Origin: Sodiomyces alkalinus F11
Taxonomy: Eukaryota; Ascomycota; Sordariomycetes; Glomerellales; Plectosphaerellaceae
NCBI RefSeq assembly: GCF_003711515.1
Contig: NW_021167082.1
Coordinates: forward strand, 3,452,527-3,516,526
DNA length: 64,000 nt
Direction of reading: 5' to 3'
The notes under the pieces: model-generated
Told to the model about the DNA's origin: nothing
Seen by the model: only the letters and a program-made list of their open reading frames with translations
The model's database searches: none
Position numbers and translations under genes: made by a program
In this document: piece by piece, positions 33,241 to 47,170 of the stretch
Layout: every line of letters begins with the position of its first letter
Position numbering within the stretch: position 1 is the stretch's first letter

Positions 33241-35214
33241 TATCCGGTCTAAACTATATTCGACTCTTATTACTTCCCGATTATTATAATACAATCGCCT
33301 ATATATCGGTTCCGGTATTATAATAGCGCGAAGGTCTTTAATAGGCTATTATTCGTTATTACCGGGCTAAAACTCTTTTTAAATTCGTTAACCGCCCCTA
33401 TGTATACTAATAACTCTAATAGGTCCTAGGTAAGCTTATAATATCCTACCTTTTATACTAGTACCTTATATCTTAATCCCCTGCCTCGCCTCTTTATCCT
33501 TATATAAAGGATTTCCTTAACTTCCTATTCTTTATTATTAATCGTTTCTTAAATACGCGGTAGTTAAGGGTTATCTATTACTTATCCCGGGAGGGGGTTT
33601 TCGCCTACGCGATATAATAAGTCTATATAGAATCGGGGGTAGATTTATAATAACACGGCGAGCTTAACCATATATATGCTAATTACCTTTATAACTCGGT
33701 ATTTATAATAGAGCTGGTTAAGCTTACGGGATAATCGCGGAGTAAAGTAATTAGCTAATAATAGCTAAACTAAGTCGTTAACCTTAAAGTACTTAACCGG
33801 TATACGATATTAGTTCGTAGACTCCTTATTTTTAAGCTATATAATATAATCGCGGCCTAGGCGAACTCGGTCGCTTCCTATAAATAGCATAGTAGGTTAT
33901 AGGCCGCTAATACCCTAGGTTCTATAAAGGGCTTCTCGGTTATCTAAATCGGGTTAATATAGTAGCTATAGTCTAAGAAGAAAGGACTAAGCTCTATCGT
34001 AGAGCTCTCGCGGTTATTTAAGGCTAGTTATATTATAGGTCGTAATCTATCCTAGTTATTTTAAGCGTAATAGATAAAAGCTTATACGTAAGCTTATACT
34101 TCTTAGCTTATACGCTCTATTACTTTATCGGTCTAGGGGTAATATACCGTGCTAAGCTTACACGATATCCGGGTAAGCTTATAAAAGTACTTCTAAAACC
34201 TACTTGTTTAGTTTAAACCTTAGTTACTAATACTCGACCTAGGTATTCTATAAAACTGGAAATAGTAGTATAAGAACCGTTCCGGGTAAGCTTCGACGTT
34301 TATTATCCTTATCATTATAGCCTTAGTTAGGCGGTGTATAATAACCTAAATATAGCATGCCTTTTTCTGGCCGGCTAGTAGTAGGTTTATTATAAAGTTT
34401 ATTAATAGGCTACTCTATATTCGTTCTCGTACTAGGAGGGAGCGTCAAAGGCCTTATTTTATATTCCTTTATATATACCCTCTTCTGTAGATATCGTACT
34501 TCCGGATAAAATATCGGATATCCTTATTTATCCTCGGCTAGAAGAAATAACACGCTACTAAGATAATAGTGTTTTCGTGATTAGGGTATCCTCCAATTAC
34601 TAAATTGTGAATTAACTAGACGATCCTCCCTTATAATATTAACTCTCTAATAGACCCGGGCACCTAAACTCGGTCGCGGAATAGAAATAACCCGGTTACT
34701 GAGATAGAATACTCGGCTATTTATAGCGTTAATTCTAGTAATAATCAGAATTATCGTTTTTCCTTAGTAACCACGGATAAGGCTCCTTAATACTACGTAT
34801 CGGTTATAAGCGTTATATCCTATCATCGTTATATCTCCTAGTCCGCCTCCAAGATTATTTAGCCGTTATTAATACTACGGATACTAAGTAGAATTATAGT
34901 ATTAGGGATTAATTAAATATAATAGGTTTACTTTTATTTATCCGTTATATTTTAGAGCTTATCTTACTATTAACGCGAGGTATCCGCTATCGCGTTATCC
35001 TTTCCTTTCAATACTTAAATACGAAGTCCAATTATATAAGCTTACCGGCGTATTAGCTTTATTGTTTAGTAAGCGTTCGCTTTATGATAAAGTATTTAAA
35101 GGCCTTATAGTTAGAGAAGACTATAAACTGCCTATAACTAATTAGCTTAGCTCGCTACGTTATTAGATAACTTATCACTAGTATTTCTTTATCGTAGATT
35201 AAAATTAAAATTAT
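33241..35214 (-). pseudogene. G2 integrase and RNase H remnants
   Basis: On the minus strand the integrase core reads near 34130-33700: a TERANQE-like segment mutated at its start, LLPIAELALNNRESSTIG, and SPFFLDYGYYINPI. An upstream part with SRRE-like RNase H end sequence lies between 35150 and 34800. Stops abound at Gln and Trp positions. It is continuous with the RT on the other side of the LINE-A insert. Confidence 0.7.
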
Positions 35215-35220
35215 TATTAC

Positions 35221-35315
<95 letters not shown>
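35200..35315. repeat. (TTA)n microsatellite, tail of a LINE-A insertion, running into an assembly gap
   Basis: Over 30 TTA units end at the N block. In LINE-A copies a (TAA)n tail marks the 3' end, so this is the tail of the minus-strand copy on the other side of the gap, here greatly expanded. The long repeat probably caused the gap. Confidence 0.85.
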
Positions 35316-35720
35316 NNNNNNNNNNNNNNNNNNNNNNNNNNNNNNNNNNNNNNNNNNNNNNNNNNNNNNNNNNNNNNNNNNNNNNNNNNNNNNNNNNNNN
35401 NNNNNNNNNNNNNNNNNNNNNNNNNNNNNNNNNNNNNNNNNNNNNNNNNNNNNNNNNNNNNNNNNNNNNNNNNNNNNNNNNNNNNNNNNNNNNNNNNNNN
35501 NNNNNNNNNNNNNNNNNNNNNNNNNNNNNNNNNNNNNNNNNNNNNNNNNNNNNNNNNNNNNNNNNNNNNNNNNNNNNNNNNNNNNNNNNNNNNNNNNNNN
35601 NNNNNNNNNNNNNNNNNNNNNNNNNNNNNNNNNNNNNNNNNNNNNNNNNNNNNNNNNNNNNNNNNNNNNNNNNNNNNNNNNNNNNNNNNNNNNNNNNNNN
35701 NNNNNNNNNNNNNNNNNNNN
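35316..35720. other. Assembly gap (405 N)
   Basis: All bases are N. The missing sequence should hold the first few hundred bases of the LINE-A 3' region that precede CCTATACCCGTAAAAA at 35721, judging from the copy at 40560-41040. The true gap size is unknown. Confidence 0.99.
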
Positions 35721-36585
35721 CCTATACCCGTAAAAATAGTGTATAGTTTATAAAGGGTAAAATCCTCCTTTTTTTCCTCTTTTCCTTCCTATAACGCTAT
35801 AAAGCTTATTATAGGTATACCGTATTACGTTCCCGCCTATAGTCTTATAGGCCTGCTATCGTGGCACCGTACTAACTAGTAAGAACTTTTAGTCCTTTAT
35901 TCTTAATTTATAATTTTTCCCTTTAATTTAGTATATAGTCTACAGCGTATAGGAGGCGATATAGTAGCGCAGGGTTAACTAGGTAGTATAATAGTAATAG
36001 TAATAATAATTATAATATTAACCGTAACTATTATCGTAATATAAGTATTTTTATATTATAGTAGTGCTATAGTAATAGCGTACTAATAGCCGTAGATACC
36101 TTCTCCTAGCAGTAATAATTATTATTATAAATACGGTATTACTCGTGTTATACCGTATATATACCCTAGTAATACCGAAATAGTATTATAGCGGGTAATA
36201 TATAGCAGTTACTTACGTTATAGTAAGTGTCTAGAAACGTACCCGGATAACGTTAAGGCCTATACTAATACTATAGGCACTAATAGTACGTGCTTTTAGT
36301 GCGCTAATAGTTAACGCCTATATAAGGATATAAGTCGTCTCTATACTATTAAAGCGCCGCTAGTGTATCGAGGTAGTCTAATTAGTTAATAGGTCCCCCT
36401 TACTGCTAAGAAGCAGTAATAATATCTTATAGACGCTTATACCCTCTACCGTTCGGCTAAGGCTAGTAGTAACGGTGGTATCGCTGCGGTAAGTGGTCTC
36501 CCTTCGATATTGTGGTAGCGCTGTACTAATAATCTATAGGCTAAGGAGCGTCTAAAGACGGCGGCTTCGTCCTTAATTAACTAAT
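35721..36585 (-). mobile_element. LINE-A 3' fragment nested in G2
   Basis: Collinear with 41030-41900 of the full-length LINE-A (GTTCCCGCCTATAG, GGGTTAACTAGGTAGTATA, GGCTAAGGAGCGT blocks). It is 5'-truncated at about 36585, where G2 sequence resumes. It is heavily RIPed. Confidence 0.75.
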
Positions 36586-39500
36586 TATATTCCGCTTTAT
36601 TAAGTTTATAAGAGTAGTATACGACTATGTAGCAATTTCCGTCCGCGTTTTCTTATATTAGCCTATCCCCCAGAATAAACCCCGAGTAGTCTATCTTAAG
36701 AAATATCGTATTTATTAGGTCCTACTATTATAGTATTAGTCTTTCTTAGAATCTCGCCTTTAGCGTATAAAAGGCTATTTCTTTCTTAGGGCCCTATTAA
36801 AAGGTATAGTCCTTTTTTATAAATAGTATTAACGGAGTAAAAGTTCTTAAAAAGTCCTTAATAAAGATTTGGTAATATTTCGTGAACCTTCGGAAGCTTT
36901 GCACGCCCTTAACCGTTATAGGCGCTTCTTACTCACGGATAGCTTATAACTTCTCCGGGTTATAAAATAGGCTTTTCCCTGCGGAGATTATAAATCCTAG
37001 GTATTTTACTATTTTTACGCTAAACTTATACTTAACGGATTTAGGTTTAGGCTAGTATCCGTAAACGCGCGGAGTACTTACTTAACCTTCGCCTTATAAT
37101 CGGCCTAACTCTTACTAAAGTAAACTAGGATATCGTTAATATAAATAGTAATAAGACTATCTAGGAAGCGTTATAGTATTTTATTAATATATTATTAGAA
37201 AGTCGCGGGGGCTTTATTTAAGCCGAATAAGCAGATAAGCCATTGGAAGACTGTAAACCGAGTTTAGAATATAGTCTTATATTCGTATCCTAAGCCTATT
37301 CTAATCTTCTAGAAGGTAGCGATTATATTAAGCTGTATAAACTATTTCGCTTAGCTTAGGTTTTATAATATCTTAGTGATTAAAGAGAGTAGATAATAGT
37401 CTTACTTAGTAATCGCGTTTAACGCTTAATAGTCGTAATAAAAATGAAGTCCTCCGCCTAGCTTCCTTATTAAGAGGATAGGAGCCGCCGTTTCTAAACT
37501 ACTATTATAGATAAATCCTTTATCTATTAGGTTAGTAAATATTTTCCGTAAAACTAGGAGTTCTTCTCTTAATATATTATAAAGCGGCCCTTAGGGAAGC
37601 GATAATTCCCTATTATCGCTTTTAAGTATAAGGTGTACCTCGTAGTAAACTCCTAGTCGGTATAGCGGTAATTAGTTAGCCTTATCGGGCGTAAATAAGT
37701 CGCCGAATTCTTATAATAGCTTTTCGGGTATAATATCCTTTAGGTCTATTAGCTATTTTTTATTTAACGCTTTTTTAATATGCTTTCAGCGTATTTCTTA
37801 GATTAAGACTTCCTCGTCCTTTTATCGTAATTATCGGATAATACCCGCGAATATAGATCTAATAACTAATTAAGCGTCGCGGATAGCTTATACTCTAATA
37901 CGTTTCTTTACATAATAAAGTTATATATTTAATCCGGCTGCTCTATAGTAAAGCCGTTTATCCTTAGTATAATATATTATATTATTCTATTTTATCTAAG
38001 GCTTCTTAAGGAATACGTCTTAATCAAGCCCGGGTATTATATATACAAATATCCTTTACGGGTAGCCGCCAATCTTAAGCTTATAAACGGTAATCCCAGC
38101 GTTACTGATAGTCCTAATAACTTCTAAGAAGCTATTTAGTAGTTAATTCGTCTTATCTATTAATAGTAATTAAAGTCTCTAAGTAAACTATTTACTTATA
38201 GCGGTATAGTAGTTCTAGCTAGTATTAATAAGAGTAAGGATACGCTGTTTATTTAGTTTAGCTATTATAAGTATAGGGTTATTATTACGATATACTTTAA
38301 ATAGCTCTTACTCCCGCTATATTATAGCTATTAGCTCTAACGCTTATTTTTATATTAGAGCTATTCCTTTTCTAAGTCGTCCTCGCTAGTTAACTTATCC
38401 TCGTTCTTTTTATAATCTTTACGCGAGACCTTTTAACCTTCCAGACTATGTTTAGTTTTCCTTTGACTTTTTATAATTCCGCGCGATATACCCTTTCTTA
38501 TTATAGTTATAGTATATCTAAGTCTTTTACTTCGCCTTCTTATAGCTAATACGGTTTACTTTGCCTATCTTTATATCGCTATTAGCGTCCTTTTTCGCGG
38601 TTACGTAATTCTAAGCTTAGTTCTCGTAGTTTTATTTAAACTAATAGCCTTTCAGTTTCCCGGCAATCTCTTATATACTATTAACCTATATAACGTAGTT
38701 ATTAGTAGGGATACGGGCAGAGATAAGCTTATCCCTAAGTCGCGAGGTAATTACTCCTTCGAGGAATAAGATATATATAGTAGCCTCTTCTTTAGTACCG
38801 CCTATAAGGACGATCCATCTTTTAAAATAGGGTAAGAAGGCGGTAAATAACTTATCGAACTATTAACGAATCGTATATAAGGCTTAGCTAGCCCGTGATT
38901 ATTCTATAGAGTTAAAGTAGGTATGATTAAGATACACTATAAAGTTATTTTGGTTTATAAGCTTACCCTGTCTATTGCCTTTATAGAAAGCCGATACGAC
39001 GTACTATACTTCGGGCCCTAGGTATTTATAGATTATATACTAAGCTTATATATTATTCTAGAATAAGTTATTATTAATTATAAGCTTTTACTATATTGTA
39101 TAAGACTATATACTATAGTATACTTATTTCCCTAAAACCTTCGCCGGGCTATTAATAGTCTTTTAGGGGGCCGTTTTTAAGGTTAGGATAACTATTATTA
39201 TTATTAGCTATAATACTAGCGATAAAACTGGTAATAGAGTAGACTCTATTAGTATAAGGATTATCGGGGTTTATAAGGGAGCTAGAATATTTAAGTTAGG
39301 CGGTATTAGGCTTTACGGAGTAGGCGATCCTAGGAGCCAGGCTATAAGCTATTTAACTAATACGCGTTATCGCTTACTAGCTTTTTCCCTTACGCGTTAT
39401 CGGTCTATAAACTAGTATATTTCCAAGTAGTATTTTTATATCGGGGCGAGCCTTATAGTAATATTAGTATATTATTTATAGGGAGAGCCTAGCCTTACGT

Positions 39501-39643
39501 TTAGGACTTAGTGAGTTTCTTCGAACCATCGGTTCTATCCACTGCGCGACATATTTAATTCTAATAGGGTATTAGGCGGTAGCGTTAGGATTCTAATCTA
39601 TCGCTAACGTAACGTATAGGTATCTCTAAGATCTAGATATATA
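36586..39643 (-). pseudogene. G2 gag, protease and reverse transcriptase remnants
   Basis: On the minus strand the RT reads near 37500-36900, with the catalytic box present as IYINDILVYF at about 37140 and FGLNKAPATF-like sequence before it. Protease and gag lie between about 37900 and 39400, without clean motifs. Just inside the right LTR, at about 39500-39550, a short tRNA-like phrase (CGCGCAGTGGATAGAA, then GGTTCGAAG on the minus strand) occurs near where a primer-binding site would be. Confidence 0.7.
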
Positions 39644-39846
39644 AACGATTAGTTATGGGTCGTGGTACTAAGTAAGGTCGTAGTAATAGATTGTCTAGAA
39701 CTAAGGAAGGAAGAAGAAAAAAGGAGAAAATTCTATAGCGCTAGACTAGCTATAGGGTAGCGATAACCTGGCGATATAGGTCCGTTAACTAAACGTGTAG
39801 TTAGCAAGATCCGGAGTATAGCCGGATCCTTTATATCGGGGTCAAC
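39644..39846 (-). repeat. LTR of G2 (right copy)
   Basis: 203 bp, matching the two outer parts of 30911-31474. The TTATA duplication follows directly at 39847-39851. As G2 lies on the minus strand, this is its 5' LTR. Confidence 0.8.
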
Positions 39847-39851
39847 TTATA

Positions 39852-40535
39852 ATAAAAATAAAGGGTAAAGGCGTATATTATAGATATTACCATAGTTATT
39901 ATTATCGTGGATAGCGCTCCGGATATAGCGATTCTATTGGTGGACGATAATAAACAACGGCCTAAAAGTATACGGTTACCTTTTAGTCTATAATAGTTCG
40001 AAGATATACTTTTAGAAGCAGTAGCGAAGAAATTACCTTTATTAGAGGACGTAGAATATTCTATTAATCGATAAAAGGGGAAGGAGCCCTTATTTAGGCC
40101 TTTATACGTACTATTACTTACGTAGCGTAAGGAGCTACAAAAGTATATCGCTAAAGGTATAGCGAGCGGTTATATTTAGAAGTCGATTAGCCTAGTAGGG
40201 TCGCTAATCCTATTTATACCGAAGAAGGATAATGGTCTTTATCTATATATCAATTATCGTGGGCTAAACGCCGTCAAGAGTAACAACCGGTATTTACTCC
40301 TACTAATTAGGGAACTATTAGATCGCTTTTTAGGCGCTTAATAGTTTTTAAAGGTTAATATCCGAGATACTTATTATAGGATCCGGGTTAAGAAAGAGCA
40401 CTATTAGAAAACCGTATTTAAGATACGGTATAGATCTTTTAAGTATATAGTTATACTATTTAGGTTAACGAACGCGCCGGCAATATTCTAAGCGTATATT
40501 TACTAAGTACTTACCGGTTTACTTAATATCTATTA
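39852..40535 (+). mobile_element. Gypsy G1, piece 2: reverse transcriptase, first part
   Basis: Continues the G1 frame after G2. It shows ELQKYIAKGIASGYI, LILFIPKKDNGLYLYINYRGLNAV at 40205-40275 and NAPAIFQAYIYQVLTGLLNIYYI at the end (40470-40535), classic Gypsy RT blocks. It breaks at 40535 exactly at the catalytic box, interrupted by LINE-A. Confidence 0.85.
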
Positions 40536-43500
40536 TTATTATTATTATTATCGATCTTACTCCGCTATCCTAACTAATCTATAGGAGCCTTTCTAGGCTA
40601 TACGGTCCTTCTCGGGTGGCTATAGGGGGGAAAACCCGGGGAAAACCCCTATACACTTCCTTAGGTGGAGTGGTACCGCTACGGGGCCGATATAGCCCCG
40701 GTTCGTCTCTACTATATGTCTAGATTATACATTTAGGCTAGTGGCTAACGGGAAGTATAGCAGGCTAGTGGTTAGGTAGGTTAGCCTAAGCTAATCGTTA
40801 GCGACGGAGTAGAGGCTAAGGGGGTACCGCCACGCCTGCGCGGTACGGAGGCTACGGCCCTTTAGCCTCGGCCTCCCTATATCCCCGAGGATTATACCTT
40901 TTATTCCTTCTACTCGGTTAATAAAGAGAGTAAGGGAGGTAAGCGCCTATTACCTCCCCTGGGTAGGTTCCTACTATACCCGGCTGCAGGTAAGGGGAAT
41001 AGGGCTCTACCCTATTATAAAATTAGATAGTTAATATCTCTTAAGGTCTTTATGCCTCTTGTTCCTCTCTCTTCCTCCTATAACCCTAATAAGTTCGTTA
41101 TAGGTTTCCTCCTAATCTATTCCCGCTTATAGTGCCGCGGGCTTATCGTTACGGCTCTATACCAATAGTAAAACCCTTTAGTTTTCCTCGTTTATTTTTC
41201 TATTATAATTAGACTATAAGTGCTTAGTAGATAACGCCGTAGTAGCGTAATAGTATAGGGTTAACTAGGTAGTATAGTATTAAAATATATATATAATTAA
41301 TTAACTGGTAGTAATAGTATAATATAAGTTCTCCTAGTAGCGCGGCGGTGCCTTAGCGGTAGTATACCAATAGTCGTAGATATCGTCTCCTAATAATAAT
41401 AATACTAATAATAATCGTAGCCGGTATAAGAAGGGCTCGGTTCGGGTTGTACCGTATATATTCCTTAGTAGTATCGGGGCGGTACCGCGGTGGCTAACCT
41501 AGGGCAGTTATATTCGTTATTATAAGCGCCTAGGCATATACCCGGATGATATAGAGGCCTGCTCTAATACCACGGGTATAGGGGTAGCTTATTTTTAGTA
41601 TACTAATAGCCGGTGTCCGTGTAAGGATATAAATCGTACCGATATTATCGTAATGCCGTAGGTATATCGCGGTAGTATATACTAATTTTCCTATAAGTCC
41701 CCCCCGCTACTAAAAAATAATAGCAGCGTCTTATAGATCTTTATAGGGCGTATATAGTAGTAAAGGCCGCCGGTAATAACGGTATCGCTGCTATATATAT
41801 CCCCCTTTAGTGTCGAAGTAATCCCCTACTAATAAACTATAAGCTAAGGAGCGTTTAGGGATAGCGTCCCGGTCTTTTAGCTAGGCCCTAAACCGGGCGC
41901 TACTTTCCGGTTATAGCCGCGGCGGCACCGGGCCGGTAAAGGTATAGGAATTATCTTATTAGATAAGACGTTTAGAGGGTAAGATAGACCTTATTCTAGA
42001 GTACCTTATAAGTAGCCCCTTTTCGGTCTCCCTACGGTATTATAGTAGCGGTGGTTAGCTAACCGATCCTAGTAGGGCCTAGTATATATGAAGAGTAGTA
42101 TTAGCGCTACTAAGGACGATAAGGACGATAATAACTAGGGCGATAATAGCTAGCAGCTACTAATAGCCCCCCCTGACACTAAGCTAATACCGCCGGGGTC
42201 CCGGCTTATAGGACCCCTATTAATAATTAACTAATCCGCCGCGTCGTGCTGCCTCTGCTTTAGTCCCGCTTTGGTATTACCTCTATTTTCGTAGGCCTTT
42301 ATAACTTTAAGGGCGAGGCGAAAGTCCTTAAGCCTCTTCCGTTATATGAACCACCTTATAACTACCCCGGCTTTAGTATTATATTCTAGTGTATCGTATA
42401 AGTCTCCTCTAGTCGTGAGCGGCCTTGTTACGGTACCGAAAAGGCCCCTATAGTCCTCCGCGATTACCTCCTAGTATTAGAGTACTATATGCTCCGCCGT
42501 TTCCGCCCCTCCGTCCCCGTAAAGGCACCGTGGTAATAGGAAGCCCGGCACCCTTACTTTAGCTAGAAATACCTATAGGCCTAGTTTTTCTAATCTAATC
42601 TAAGTAAGTACAGAGCTCTATAGCTTAAGGAGCCCTTTATATTTCTGGAGGGAGCGTTATATCGGGGGGCGGCTTAGTGCCGTTATAGCATAGGTATAAG
42701 GCTATTATGCTTCCGCCTAGGCTCGACTCTATTCCCTTATAAGGGCCCTCCACTAGGGCGAGGTTCCGGCCTAGGCCGTTAGGGCGGTAAATTATACTAT
42801 CTATATAAGGGCGGTATAGGTTCTATAGTACCGGTTTGGTACCGCTAAGGCTCTCGCTATAGCGTATACCCCGGCTAATATCTTATCTTTAGTCCCTTCT
42901 TCTTATATCCGGAGGATCTTTTAGGCACTTAGGCTTAAGAGGTATAGGTTAAGGGAGGGGATAAAGGTCTTTTTTTCGAGGACCCTAACCGGCGTGGCTT
43001 TATAGGCTCCGGCTACTAGTCGGAGGTATCGGTTCTATACCGCTATAAGTGCCGCTATAGGGCCGTACTAGGGGCCGGCCCTTATTCTATAGATAGTTAA
43101 GGCGTAATAGGCGATTACTAATCGTATAACTACGAGGTATAGTCTCCTTACGTCTACGAAGCTATACCCCTACGCTACCGCGCTAAGCCTTAAGAGGGCG
43201 TATATTTAGGTAGCTAGGCGACTCTTTACCTTTTTAGTATTTCGCCGGAAGTTAAGCTTCTTATTAAGCTAAACGCCTAAGAGCCTTATCGCCTCCGTTA
43301 CCGGCACCGAAATAGTATTAAGGGGGAGCGGGGTAGGTAAGGGTTAGTATAACTTCGTAAAGGGGATATAAGCGTACTTAGCTAGTTTAAACTATAGTCC
43401 GCTCGCTATCTCTTAGTCTAGGTATATCCGCTATATAGTAGCGAGGCGTTACCGCGTCTATACCTCCGTCTTACCGAAGGCGATAATATTCGTGTTATCG

Positions 43501-46500
43501 GCGAAACCTATTATTAGCGGTTTAGGAACCCTTTCTAATTCTCCGTATAGGGTAAAGATGTAGAGGATAAAAAGGATAAGGGAGATCGGGGAGCCGTACG
43601 GTATAGCCCTATAGAGGTATTATAGGGGGGCCGTTTCGCTATTAAGTAATAGTTAGGCTATACGGTCTTAGAGGAAGCTACTAACTAAGGTAATAAGCTA
43701 TTAGAGGAAGCTTTTCCTTTTAAGTACCTTAAGAAGGCGAGAATAGGGGATAGTATTAAAGGCGCCTTTAATATCTAGTTAGAGTATTAAAGCGGTACTG
43801 CTATAGGCCTAGCTCGCCCTTACGGCCTCCGTGACTTTTTATATTACCGTCTTTATACTTCGCCCTATCCGGTTAACTATTTATCCCTCCGGGAGGAGCC
43901 GATACTCCTCCGCTATAGTAGTAATCCGGTTAGCTAGTATCCCCTTAAGAATCTTATCTATTATACTAAGGAGTAATATCAGTTATTAGCCCTTTACTAT
44001 CCCGTAATTAGCCGGCGGCTAGCCTTCCTTCTTAAGGACTACCACGGTAATATAGCGGTACCTCTTCGGGTAATAGCTTACTTCGAGGCACGCTATAAAG
44101 ATAGTATGAAGTCTTTAGTATATAGGGGGTCTATATCCTTTTAAGAGCCCTACTAAGAGTCCGTCTAGTCCTAGTACCGCTTAGGGTTTAGTCTTCTTAA
44201 GGCGCCCTTATATGTCCGCTACGGTAATATCTTAGCGGATATCCTACCCCGGGGAGAATTCCGTGCCTAAGGGCCCAGGGGCGGTAAAGAAAGGGGGGGG
44301 GAAGCACTTCCGGTTAAGGACTTCGGCTTTTTCTGCGTGTATAGCTACCGGGTTAACGCTATCGTCTCGGTATAGTAGTAGTATTAATAGGGGGTTTAGC
44401 GGTACTCCTCTTTTAATTTATACATATTTTTATAACCGCTGAAGAAGGCTATTATCCTTCCCCGTTAAGTAAAGTAGATATTACTAGTATAGCCGCTTCG
44501 CTACCGCCACGGCCTTATCTTAGCGCCTCTCCGTTTCCTAGAACTCGTCTTATCGGTTCCGGGACTTCTTAGATATATATCTACGGTACTAGCGCCTCGC
44601 TTCCTAGGTAAGGGCGGTTAACTCCGCGTTCTATTAAGGGGTAAATAGGCGTTTAGGGGTGCCCCCGCGGCGGCGCGGCGCGGCCTTATTAGCTAGGGTT
44701 ATAAGGTCTTCTATTAGGTTATTTAGTACTAAGTCGATATCTCCTAGTAATATAAGGGGGCTAGTCTGCTATAGCTATATAACGGCGAGCTAAGGGACCT
44801 ATAAGAGGTCGAAGTCATTCTAGACTTAGCGGGGCTTGGTTAGGTCCTATAGTAGTATTATCGCGGTAATCGGTATAGTATCCGTCTCTATAAGGATTCG
44901 GGCTATCTATAAATAGTAGTCTAACCCGATAATAGTCTTATCTGGGCCGCTAAAGTCGTAGCGGAGCCTTTACGTTACTTATATAAGGTTAATAGTGCTA
45001 GCACGCTCGCCCGGGCGGTGCTATATAGTTATTCCGGGGGGGGTTATTAGGTCTAGGTTCTACTAGGTTATAAGGGTAAGTAGGGTATCGGCTTAGGGGT
45101 AGTACCGTGGTGGCTATAACTCTATAGGGTAGTATAGGTTAAAGTCCCCTACGAGGATATATCGGCCCCGTGGCGGTAGCATATCGAATATATCTTATAG
45201 GGGCGTATTCTAGGGGATCCTAGCTAACTAGAAGTTCTCTAAGTAGATCGACTAGATTATAAGGGTATTATCTCCGGTCCCGAATATAACCGTGTAGGTA
45301 TTATAGTAGGCCCGCCACGTCCACGTATATAGCGGGTATCTCTTATAGATATATAGGAGAGTATAGCCTCCTCCTTAGATTAGCCGGTATACCCCTCAGA
45401 AGGGGTAGGCGGGGCTTTTCGTAAAACGGTTAAGGCCGGGTCCTTAGATTACTATCACGTTATATTCGGCGCGGTACTAGAGCGGTAGCTCCCGCCACGC
45501 CTAACTCCTCCCTATATTCCACGAAAGGATATAAATTTCTATTAATTAAAGGGGGCGGGGGTTACGATAATATACCCGGTATAACCGAGGTCTAGCTCTA
45601 GGGTTCCTACTACGGTGCCTTACCGGCCCCGCGGGGGACTATATAGGCGCTTATAAGGCCCGGTATCGGGGAGCCCTCCTATCCTTTAGTCCTTTTCGGG
45701 GGGCGTCCACGGCCCTTATAGAGGAGCCTATCCTAGTCCTAGGCGATAATAATCGGGGGGAAGACCTATAGCTGCTATAGGTATACCGCTTCGGTCTAAC
45801 GGGTAATATTAAAGTCCCTGGCTCGGTATTTATTCGCTTCGCGAGTCTTCTCGGCTTCTTTCTTTAGTAATCGGTATACGTCGTTAAAGGTATTATAGTC
45901 TCCGGTATAAGCGGTATAATAGCGGGGGCGGCTAGGCGCTATAACGTTATAATACCCTAGGCCTTATAGGTGCGCCGATTCGGGCTTAGTGTAGTAACGG
46001 TATACCTTCTCTACCGCTAGGTAGCCGTTAGCTCTATAGCCGAAGTATAAGCACTTATAGCACCTTAGGGGGCTAAGGTTAGGATTATATAGCTTATAGA
46101 TATAGCTGCCCCCTTCGAAGAGGAGGATATTCCGGATAAGGCTTATTACCCCTTTTAGTAAAGCCGATTCGATAAGGAGGAGCGCTACCCTATTAATACC
46201 GCGGCGGGGTACTCGCTATTATACTCGGAGGATTTTAGCCTTAGGGTTCCTGTCTTATAGGGATAGTAGTAAGTCCTCCTCGGATAGGGCGTTAAGGACC
46301 TCCTAGGGGATAGCCTTAATAAGCGTAGGGTAGGTGTATACGGCTAGGGTAGCTCTTTTACTAAAGGCCTTTTTAACCTATTACTCCTTATAGGTAGTCT
46401 ATTACTATACCCCTTTAGTAAAGATAAGGTAGATATCGCTGTTAGGTAGTTTCCGTACCGCTATAGTATTATATCGGGTAATCGTGGCGTTTATAGCTTA

Positions 46501-47170
46501 AATAATTTCCTTTAGGGTCCTAGCTCTAAGGGGCTAGTCTTCGGGGAGGGTTCCTTAGCGGACTATTAGCTCCCGGTAATACTTAGCGGGAATGATTTTA
46601 GGGGGGGTAGGGTCCTAGAGCGGCGCCGCCGCGGGTGCTCGGGCTATAATATTAGCCTGGGTCTCTCTTATGTCGCTTATTCCTTTTCGGAGTTCCTTAC
46701 GGATAACGTGGCGGATAGTTGTACATAGGTACGTTAGCGGTATCGCACCGGCGTCCTTACGGGTACTACGTATTATAATTAGTTCCTTTACTAGCTCTAC
46801 GACCTAGTTAATTATATTCTTATTAGCTAGTAGGGCCTGAATTTCTGCCCTAATTTTAATTACTCTCGGTTCCGGGGGGCGCGGTAGTCCCTTTTCGGTC
46901 TTATATCGGTTCCGCGCTATATCCTGCCACGGGCGGGGGAGAGAGCGCTTATATTACGAAAAGTGGGTCTGTTACGAATTCTATATAATCGAGATTAGGG
47001 CGACGCCATCCCATGACTCTTCCGGCTATACCGTAGCACCGGTATTACGATACCGCTACGATAGTATCCCGGGAGGGAGGTAGGAGTTATAATCTCTATC
47101 CTAGTGGTTTTTTTCGGTTTTACTCTTATTACGCGCCCGTGGTTAATAGGCGTGGGTTATTATTCTGGTA
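40536..47170 (-). mobile_element. LINE-A, full length (Tad1-like), RIP-dead
   Basis: 6.6 kb, inserted in G1 with the 15-bp duplication ACTTAATATCTATTA at 40521-40535 and 47171-47185. The (TTA)n at its left is the 3' tail. On the minus strand from 47170: leader, ORF1 with Cys knuckles (about 46900-45640), APE endonuclease (about 45560-44700) and RT. The RT has SPISLILFILYIF and GFADNTNIIAFG near 43620-43480. A Cys/His finger lies at about 42560-42450, followed by a 3' region shared with the other LINE-A copies. Stops stand mainly at Gln/Trp codons. Confidence 0.88.

Larger units (their letters stand above)
30911..39846 (-). mobile_element. Gypsy G2: complete but RIP-dead LTR retrotransposon nested in G1
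   Basis: An 8.9-kb insertion bounded by matching LTRs (30911-31474 and 39644-39846) and a 5-bp target-site duplication TTATA (30906-30910 and 39847-39851). On the minus strand from the right come leader, gag (about 39200-38400), protease/RT (about 37900-36600) and, beyond a nested LINE-A, RNase H and integrase (35190-33290). The integrase shows ELALNNRESSTIGLSPFFLDYG near 34050. Many stops stand at Gln/Trp positions. Its removal restores the G1 reading frame. Confidence 0.8.

Noticed and set aside
35200..35315. (TTA)n as telomere or centromere repeat
   Set aside because: It adjoins LINE-A 3' sequence, and all LINE-A copies carry such a tail.
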